Positions 58,401 through 64,000 of a stretch of DNA of 64,000 nt are shown piece by piece. Source of the DNA: Halodesulfovibrio sp. (GTDB taxonomy: Bacteria; Desulfobacterota; Desulfovibrionia; Desulfovibrionales; Desulfovibrionaceae); contig QKEJ01000177.1 of assembly GCA_003252375.1 (NCBI GenBank), positions 1-64,000 of the forward strand, written 5' to 3'. Made by a program: the position numbers and the translations under genes. Below the pieces are notes generated by a model. It saw only the letters and a program-made list of their open reading frames with translations. It was not told the DNA's origin and did not search any database. Position 1 is the first letter of the stretch; every line of letters starts with the position of its first letter.

Positions 58401-59465
58401 ATGTTCGACTCTCTGAAGCGGCATTCCCAGAAAGCGGGAGAAGCCCCCGGTACCGCCACGTATTCCGGCAATGCCAAATCCTTTGCGCCGAGCCTGCTGC
58501 GCATCGACTATTCTCCCGATGCGTTGGAGGAGACTTCGGAGGCCTTTCCCTTTTCTTCCCTCGGCGAGCGGCGCATGGACAACCGCTTTCTGCTGTTGAC
58601 CGGCTTGCATGAAGGGGAGCAGGTGCTGGCCGTGGGCGAATGGTTCGGCATGCATCCTCTCGCCATGGAGGATGTGTTGAACACCGGGCACAGGCCCAGC
58701 TTCGAGGAGTACGACGACCATATTGTCCTGACCTTCCGGCAGGTGCAGTACGATCCCGATGTCGTGCGTCTGAAGGAGACCCATGCGGCGCTCTTCTGTT
58801 CCGAGAGGGACGTGGTGGGATTTCTGGAGGAGCCGTCCGGCCTGTGGGAAGGCGTGATCACCCGGTTGCGCAAGGGCAAGACCCGTATCCGGCGGCTGGG
58901 TTCCCTGTATCTGACTATCGCCCTGCTCGATGCCATGGTGGACGGGTATTTTTCGGCATTGAGCAGCATCAGCGCGGATGTGGAGGCGCTGGAGGCGGCG
59001 CTTGAGGACAACCCGGCGGAAGAGAGGTCCCTGAAGCGCATCTACGAGCTGAAGCGGACCGTTGTGGCCCTGCGGAACTCCCTGCTCCCCGCCCAGCAGG
59101 CGCTTGGTGCTCTGCACCGTAGTGAGGTGGTGGAAATGAGCAGTGACGTCGAACCCTATTTCGCCGATGTGAAGGGTCATGCGGATCAGGTTGTCGAAGC
59201 GGCGCAGGCCGTGCTCGAATTGCTGTCGAGCATGCTCGATCTGCAGATTTCGCTGGCGGGCATGCGCATGAACAATGTCATGCGTTTTCTGACCATCATT
59301 GCCACCATTTTTATACCGCTCACCTTCATTGCCGGCATCTACGGCATGAACTTTACCCATATGCCCGAACTGCACTGGCGGTACGGGTATGCCGCCGTGC
59401 TCGGACTCATGGTGCTGGTCGGTGCGGGCATGGTCCGCTATTTCCGCAATAACCGATGGCTGTAG
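58401..59465 (+). CDS. corA: CorA-family magnesium/cobalt transporter
   Basis: A 354-residue CorA protein. The long cytoplasmic N-terminal domain ends in a coiled-coil helix (VEALEAALEDNPAEERSLKRIYELKRTVVALRN), followed by two membrane helices at the C-terminus. The selectivity motif YGMNF lies near 314-318, and the first helix is MRFLTIIATIFIPLTFIAGI. It transports Mg2+, and possibly Co2+ or Ni2+, through a pentameric pore (family knowledge). ATG 58401 with GGAG was preferred to the track's 58377. It is 46 bases downstream of the receiver/ATP-grasp gene and ends at a terminator. Confidence 0.95.
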   Translation: MFDSLKRHSQKAGEAPGTATYSGNAKSFAPSLLRIDYSPDALEETSEAFPFSSLGERRMDNRFLLLTGLHEGEQVLAVGEWFGMHPLAMEDVLNTGHRPSFEEYDDHIVLTFRQVQYDPDVVRLKETHAALFCSERDVVGFLEEPSGLWEGVITRLRKGKTRIRRLGSLYLTIALLDAMVDGYFSALSSISADVEALEAALEDNPAEERSLKRIYELKRTVVALRNSLLPAQQALGALHRSEVVEMSSDVEPYFADVKGHADQVVEAAQAVLELLSSMLDLQISLAGMRMNNVMRFLTIIATIFIPLTFIAGIYGMNFTHMPELHWRYGYAAVLGLMVLVGAGMVRYFRNNRWL

Positions 59466-59490
59466 CATCCTTTTCGGCACGGAGGCAGAT

Positions 59491-59525
59491 GAAGAAAGGG
59501 CGGCTCATGGAGCCGCCCTTTCTTC
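59491..59525. terminator. Bidirectional terminator between corA and the MscS-type gene
   Basis: GAAGAAAGGGCGGCTC-ATG-GAGCCGCCCTTTCTTC, a 16-bp perfect stem. It overlaps the last codon of the minus-strand channel gene. Confidence 0.9.
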
Positions 59526-61923
59526 ATTCGTCTGTGTCATGTCCGGAGGGGCCTTCGGCCTGGACCGGCACTGGCCCTTGTGGCTTCTGCAGCGCCTCGG
59601 CTGATCGGATGTGCAGATCCAGCTGCGGGAAGGCGATCTCGATTCCTTCCTTGCGGAAGGCGTTGTCCACGGCGAAGCGCAGGTCGGACAGGGTGGAGAG
59701 GGAGTTGTCTATGTCGTTGATCCAGACCCTGAGAATGAAGTCGAGGCTGCTGGCACCGAATTCATTGAAGAGGACAATGGGCTTGGGACGGCGCAGTACG
59801 TCGGGATGCTCTTCGGCAATGGCGAGCAACGTGGTGCGGACCCGCTCCGTGTCCGAACCGTAGGCCACGCCGACGAGCACGTCGCGGCGGATGGTCTGGT
59901 TGTTCTTGGTCCAGTTGGTGACCTGCGAGGTCACAAGGTCCGAGTTGGGAATGATGAGCGAGGCGTTGTCAAAGGTCTCCACAATGGTGGAGCGGATGTT
60001 GATGGTGCGGACCGTACACCACAGATCGCCTATCTGGATGATGTCGCCCTGCTGGATGGAGCGCCCGAAGAGCAGGATGAGTCCGCTTACGAAGTTGTTG
60101 AAGATGGTCTGCATGCCGAAGCCGATGCCCACGGACAGGCCACCTGCGACCACCGTGAGGCTGGTCAGGCTTACGCCAAGGACATTCAGGGCCACGAGGC
60201 CGTAGATGGCCCAGAGACCGTATGCCGCAGTGGTCTTGAGGGAGAGCACCGTACCTCGCTGGCCACGGGGCCAGCGATGCGCCATGCGGTCAAGGGCTGC
60301 CTTGGCAAGGTGGGCGCAGGCGCGGGTGACATAGAAAAGCAGCGCAAGAAAGAGGACGCTGGCGAACCGGAGCGAGAATCCCTGCCAGCTGATGGTCAGC
60401 TCGCCCACGCTGCGCAGAATGCCCTCGCCCAGGAACTGGTAAAGCCAGTAAGTCCCCAGTGCGATGCTGCCCGACCAGATGAGCGGTGAGGCAATGCCCA
60501 GAGCCGCTCCCTTCAGCATGACGTAGCTGCCCTGATTGGGGACGGCGTCCATGCTGCGGGCGACAATGACCATCAGACCCCGGCTTGCTCCGTAGGCCAC
60601 GTAGCCCACGAACCAGAGTATGCAGGTAAAGGCGGAAAACCGCCCGTATCCGGCCATGGCGAGCAGGGTAAAGAGAATGCCCATCCAGAACCATGCCGTC
60701 AGGGTCACGGGCCCACGGGCCTGGCTCCGGTTCTGTGTGCGGATCATGTAGCCCAGAAAGACCAGCGAGGCAGCCGTCCACAAGGGGACGGCGAATTTGC
60801 CCGGCATTTCACTCACGATAACGGTTCCGGCGAGCAGGAAGAGCCAGGACAGGGGGGCCTTGGAGATGCGGTTGAAGTCCGGCACGACGATTGTGCGGAC
60901 CGTGTTGGAGGCTTGAAGCACGCCGTATCCGAGCAGAAACCAGCCGAACACGCTGAAGGAGGGAACCGCACCGCCAAAGCTGCGCATATCCGCCACCACC
61001 AGCGCAAGCCCCAGTCCGCTGATCATGCCGCCCCGGTGCAGCCTGCGTGCAAGCGGAGCCGGGGTGTCCTGTGTGCGCAGGGCTGCACGCAGCAGGGAAA
61101 CGCCTGCCATGGTGACAAGGAGGAAGATGAACAGGGTGTGGAGCAGAACCGACGTCCAGGTGCCGGCCAGAAGGTTCAGCTCCTGCTGCAGGGTTACCGT
61201 GCGTACGGAAAGCCACAGGGGAAGCGATTCGGGCTGGCGCCAGAGCTCAAGGGAGAACAGTGGTTCCTTGCCGCGGAAGAAGTACTCCGTCCAGCGGTCC
61301 ACCAGCCCTTCTTCCTTGGCCTTGCGCTTGGCCGATATCTTGTTGAGGAGAGACTGGACCTGCCGCAGCTGCTGACTTGATTTTCCCTGCTGGGCGTCAA
61401 GCCGCTTCCGCAGTGTGGCGATCTGTCTGAAATAGGCATTGATGAACGTGTGCATTTCTCCGGTAACGCCCGATTGCCCGGAGAAGTCGTTGCGTGTGTT
61501 GATGGCGCTCAGTCTGTCGAGACGGATTCCCGCCTGGTCATTGATATCCTGGAGCGTGCTCTCGGTTCGGGAGAGCTCCCCTTCAAGGACGCCGAGTTGG
61601 CGGCCAAGGGCGCGTTCCTCAATGGGGGATGCCAGGGAAAGCCCTTGTGCCAGCAACGCCTCCTCAAACTTGTCCTTGGTGGCCAGATAGGCCTTGTGCG
61701 CCAGTTGCAGCCGTTCATCCACCGACTGGGCAATGCGTTCCTCGGCATTGCTCAGCAGGGTCAGCTCGCGTTGCTTGATTTCAAGAAACCCTTCGAGTGC
61801 CGAAACCGGGGCTGCGTGTAGTGCGGTCGCCCACAGGGGCAGAAGAAGGCAGAGCAGGACTGTCGCAAGGCCTAACGATGCTGAAGAGGAGATGCGGCGT
61901 GTGGGGAGGATGTGTCTGGTCAT
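59524..61923 (-). CDS. MscS-family mechanosensitive channel, large form with periplasmic coiled coil
   Basis: A 799-residue membrane protein starting at ATG 61923 (track start 61977 is a TTG). A signal peptide (LATVLLCLLLPLWATALHAAP) is followed by a periplasmic coiled-coil region (about 40-230, EIKQRELTLLSNAEERIAQSV, RLDAQQGKSSQQLRQVQSLLNKI). Many membrane helices come next, and then the MscS core: SLTVVAGGLSVGIGFGMQTIFNNFVSGLILLFGRSIQQGDII and the cytoplasmic beta domain RTINIRSTIVETFDNASLIIPNSDLVTSQVTNW. It resembles the large MscK/YjeP-type channels that release solutes on osmotic downshock. It lies downstream of the GAF/PAS kinase gene. Confidence 0.9.
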   Translation of the reverse strand: MTRHILPTRRISSSASLGLATVLLCLLLPLWATALHAAPVSALEGFLEIKQRELTLLSNAEERIAQSVDERLQLAHKAYLATKDKFEEALLAQGLSLASPIEERALGRQLGVLEGELSRTESTLQDINDQAGIRLDRLSAINTRNDFSGQSGVTGEMHTFINAYFRQIATLRKRLDAQQGKSSQQLRQVQSLLNKISAKRKAKEEGLVDRWTEYFFRGKEPLFSLELWRQPESLPLWLSVRTVTLQQELNLLAGTWTSVLLHTLFIFLLVTMAGVSLLRAALRTQDTPAPLARRLHRGGMISGLGLALVVADMRSFGGAVPSFSVFGWFLLGYGVLQASNTVRTIVVPDFNRISKAPLSWLFLLAGTVIVSEMPGKFAVPLWTAASLVFLGYMIRTQNRSQARGPVTLTAWFWMGILFTLLAMAGYGRFSAFTCILWFVGYVAYGASRGLMVIVARSMDAVPNQGSYVMLKGAALGIASPLIWSGSIALGTYWLYQFLGEGILRSVGELTISWQGFSLRFASVLFLALLFYVTRACAHLAKAALDRMAHRWPRGQRGTVLSLKTTAAYGLWAIYGLVALNVLGVSLTSLTVVAGGLSVGIGFGMQTIFNNFVSGLILLFGRSIQQGDIIQIGDLWCTVRTINIRSTIVETFDNASLIIPNSDLVTSQVTNWTKNNQTIRRDVLVGVAYGSDTERVRTTLLAIAEEHPDVLRRPKPIVLFNEFGASSLDFILRVWINDIDNSLSTLSDLRFAVDNAFRKEGIEIAFPQLDLHIRSAEALQKPQGPVPVQAEGPSGHDTDE

Positions 61924-62030
61924 GGCAGGCTCGTGCTCAAGGTGGTACGTGTATGGGCCGTCAGCGGGCAGCAACAAAGAGCTCGAGTATAGCGTGAATC
62001 GCCTCAGGAGAGAAGGGGAGGCGGAGTGGG

Positions 62031-63692
62031 TCAGACGGTGCCCTGAGAGAGCACCGGTTTGTTGGTGCGGAACGTGACGGAAACGGTGGTGCCGGCCTTC
62101 TCGTTGGTGGTGAAGTCGATGCGGGCGTGCATGGTGTCGGCAATCAGTTTGGCGGAGTATGTGCCGAGCCCCGTGCCCCCCTTCTTGCCGCTGGTCACGT
62201 ATTTGCCGAAGAAATTGTCTCGGATGGACTCGGGCACCACGCCGAAGTTATGAATCTCTATGCGGGTGGCGTCCCGGAATTGCAGGATGTGCACGGAAAC
62301 GTGGTGCCCGCGTGGCGAGGCCTCGGCGGCGTTGGTGACAAGGTTGGAAAGCAGTGAGAGCAGCAGGGATTCCTCTCCATCCAGCAGAACCGACATGTTG
62401 TCATCGATTGGGGCGCCGTCCACGGTGACCGAGGCCGTGATGTTGAGGGCCTTGAACAGGGAACGCAGGTTGAGCAGGGCTGTCTGGACAATGGGCAGAA
62501 TGTCAATCTGGGTGGGGGAATATTCGTAGGCGCCCGTTTCCATTTTGAAGAGATCGAGCGAAAGGTTGATCTGTTTCAGCATCATGAATCCGGAATCCTT
62601 GATGTGCTGTAGCATTTCTACCTGTGTCTCGCTGAGGGGGCCCATGCTCTGGATAACGTCCGGCAGGTTGATGATGCCGTTCAGCGGGCCCTTGAGATCG
62701 TGGCGGGTAATGCGTTCCACATCTTCCCGGAGCTGCTGCAGCTTTTTCTGCTCGGAGATGTCTGTAAAGCTTTTCAGGAGGTAGCGCTTCCCCTGAATGG
62801 TTATTTCCTTGACGTTTTCAATAATGGGAATGGTGGTCTGCGCCATGGTGTGGATGGTCCGTTCGGCGTTGACCGTACTGGCTCCTTTTGCATGGAAGGG
62901 ACAGTATTCATCCGGCTCAAAGCAGATGGTGCCGTAGCATGGCTTCCCGAGCAGTTCCTCCCGTGTGGTCATGAGCATGCTCAGGGCAGCCGGGTTGGCC
63001 TCGGTGATAATCTGGGTCTGGCCGTCGATGAGCAGGACGCCGGCCTGGATGGAGTCCAGAATGAGCGAGAGTTTGGCGTTTGCCTCCTGCAGATCCTGCG
63101 TGCGCCGTAGGATCTTGGATTCCAGCCGCCTGTTGTCGTCCTTGAAAAGCTTGTTGAGCTCAAAGCTCTCCAGTGCGTGGGCAGCCGAGAGCATGACGAC
63201 GGAGAAGAGCCGGTTGGTGGTGTCCAGAATGTCGTCCTTGCTCTGGTTCAGCAGGCCCACAAACATGCCGTGCACCCTCGTGGGGCTGCCGATGACATGC
63301 AACAGCAGATGCTGCGTTTTGTCATCTGTCAGAAAGTAATGCGGTTCTGGACTGTTAAGGGCAAATGCAAAGGAATTGTCGTTGATGAGGGTGTTCACGT
63401 AGCCCTCAATGCGGGGAATCTGGTCCTCCGGTTCACACAGGGTGAGAAGGAAATCGTAGGGTTCGTCCTGCGCAAGATAGACGGCAGCTGCCTGCAGGCC
63501 CACCATGCTCCCGATTCGGGCGCACATTTCGCGCAGCACAGGCTTCTGGTCCTGGTGCTGGGTCAGGGAGGGGGCAAAGCTTCCGAGGGCGGAAGCAAGG
63601 TCCAGCGCATCCATGGCGGCGGCGCGTTCCCTGCGGAGCAATTCCAGTTGCTGCTCCTGAAAGCGTACGATCTGTTCCAGTTCCACTGTCAT
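62031..63692 (-). CDS. GAF/PAS sensor histidine kinase (soluble)
   Basis: A 553-residue kinase without a membrane segment. After a short coiled coil it has a GAF-like domain (about 45-180), a second coiled coil, a PAS domain (about 210-325) with a notable cysteine set (GKPCYGTICFEPDEYCPFH), then HisKA with RHDLKGPLNGIINLPD (phospho-acceptor histidine) and HATPase (LLSNLVTNAAEAS, KKGGTGLGTYSAKLIADT). The cysteines might bind a metal or a cluster (inference). No response regulator is adjacent. ATG 63692 lies two bases after the stop of the HDOD gene (TAGCCATG), so translation is probably coupled and the two proteins may work together. Confidence 0.9.
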   Translation of the reverse strand: MTVELEQIVRFQEQQLELLRRERAAAMDALDLASALGSFAPSLTQHQDQKPVLREMCARIGSMVGLQAAAVYLAQDEPYDFLLTLCEPEDQIPRIEGYVNTLINDNSFAFALNSPEPHYFLTDDKTQHLLLHVIGSPTRVHGMFVGLLNQSKDDILDTTNRLFSVVMLSAAHALESFELNKLFKDDNRRLESKILRRTQDLQEANAKLSLILDSIQAGVLLIDGQTQIITEANPAALSMLMTTREELLGKPCYGTICFEPDEYCPFHAKGASTVNAERTIHTMAQTTIPIIENVKEITIQGKRYLLKSFTDISEQKKLQQLREDVERITRHDLKGPLNGIINLPDVIQSMGPLSETQVEMLQHIKDSGFMMLKQINLSLDLFKMETGAYEYSPTQIDILPIVQTALLNLRSLFKALNITASVTVDGAPIDDNMSVLLDGEESLLLSLLSNLVTNAAEASPRGHHVSVHILQFRDATRIEIHNFGVVPESIRDNFFGKYVTSGKKGGTGLGTYSAKLIADTMHARIDFTTNEKAGTTVSVTFRTNKPVLSQGTV

Positions 63693-63694
63693 GG

Positions 63695-64000
63695 CTACTT
63701 GAGAAAGACGGTTAAAATGTCGTCAATCTGGCGTGCGGCTGCCATCATGGTGGCCTCGATCACGCTCTCGGGAAGCCCCAGCGCCGCCCATACATGGTCG
63801 GGAAGCGGGGGGACGTTCACCGTGCCGTTTACGCCATGCCCCATGCCCACGGCCAGTGCGTCGGCCAAGGCGCAGATGGAGGATTCCTGCATTGCCGGAC
63901 GGCGGGAGGCGTGATGCTCCTCCACTGCCAGACGCAGTTCGTCGGGAAGATTCCAGCGCTGGAAGAGGGCCCCTCCCACGTCGGCATGGTTGAACCCGAA
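63695..64000 (-). CDS. HDOD-domain protein, C-terminal part (5' end outside window)
   Basis: At least 101 residues of the C-terminal part of an HDOD protein; the gene continues beyond the window edge. The frame reads FGFNHADVGGALFQRWNLPDELRLAVEEHH at the edge, matching the HDOD pattern (H.(E/D)VG..L...W.LP..I...I..HH), then SSICALADALAVGMG. The track's start at 63979 is an internal GTG. It is directly upstream of, and probably co-transcribed with, the GAF/PAS kinase gene. Confidence 0.85.
   Translation of the reverse strand, partial: FGFNHADVGGALFQRWNLPDELRLAVEEHHASRRPAMQESSICALADALAVGMGHGVNGTVNVPPLPDHVWAALGLPESVIEATMMAAARQIDDILTVFLK

Overview
The window looks like part of a chromosome from a sulfate-reducing Desulfovibrio-type bacterium (Desulfovibrionaceae). 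It is GC-rich with strong GC3 bias, so nearly every real gene throws a long shadow ORF on the opposite strand. The gene content and order are typical of that family: an organic-acid-oxidation locus (pyruvate:ferredoxin oxidoreductase, lactate permease, lactate dehydrogenase, pta, ackA), a decaheme cytochrome with an Rnf operon and apbE, c-heme chemoreceptors, and desulfoferrodoxin with rubredoxin. I found no rRNA, tRNA, CRISPR, prophage or insertion sequence. Family assignments come from reading motifs and from memory, not from database searches.

Layout. 1-3447 (minus): two tandem single-Cache chemoreceptors, the first cut by the window edge. 3613-16616 (minus): lactate-to-acetate pathway in the order por, lctP, FAD and Fe-S lactate dehydrogenase subunits, pta, ackA, BioD/DRTGG protein. 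It is preceded by a sigma54 promoter and followed upstream by its likely regulators, an NtrC-type response regulator (lurR-like, 17103-18593) and a hybrid PAS kinase (18728-22207). 22287-24873: small hypothetical genes, an HDOD protein, and a small YbjQ-like gene behind a second sigma54 promoter. 25155-31933 (minus): cytochrome-rnfCDGEAB-apbE. 32264-36470: a c-heme chemoreceptor, a MucR/Ros regulator and hypothetical proteins. 36665-38938 (plus): cbiA and cbiC. 39021-42019 (minus): lutABC, divergent from a periplasmic ABC_sub_bind protein and an unusual chemoreceptor (42195-44965). 45072-46540: ruvX-mltG. 46816-49949: dcrA-like heme chemoreceptor, PilZ protein, desulfoferrodoxin, rubredoxin. 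50040-53618 (minus): a large fused FAD/Fe-S dehydrogenase. 53844-59465 (plus): diguanylate cyclase, receiver-PEP-synthase-like fusion, corA. 59524-64000 (minus): MscS-type channel, GAF/PAS histidine kinase, partial HDOD protein.

How it fits together. Lactate enters by the permease and is oxidised to pyruvate by up to three distinct systems encoded here (GlcD/GlcF-like, LutABC, and the fused dehydrogenase). POR makes acetyl-CoA and reduced ferredoxin, Pta/AckA yield ATP, and Rnf can couple ferredoxin to ion transport and the cytochrome pool. The rest is dominated by sensing: five chemoreceptors (two with CxxCH haem motifs), two histidine kinases, two HDOD proteins, and c-di-GMP components.

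Most noteworthy: repeated TTGTC/GACAA elements at three lactate loci; strong hairpins at several junctions of the lactate operon; the paired cysteines in the POR C-terminal tail; the receiver-ATP-grasp fusion between a diguanylate cyclase and CorA; and the chemoreceptor with its predicted sensor at the cytoplasmic C-terminus.
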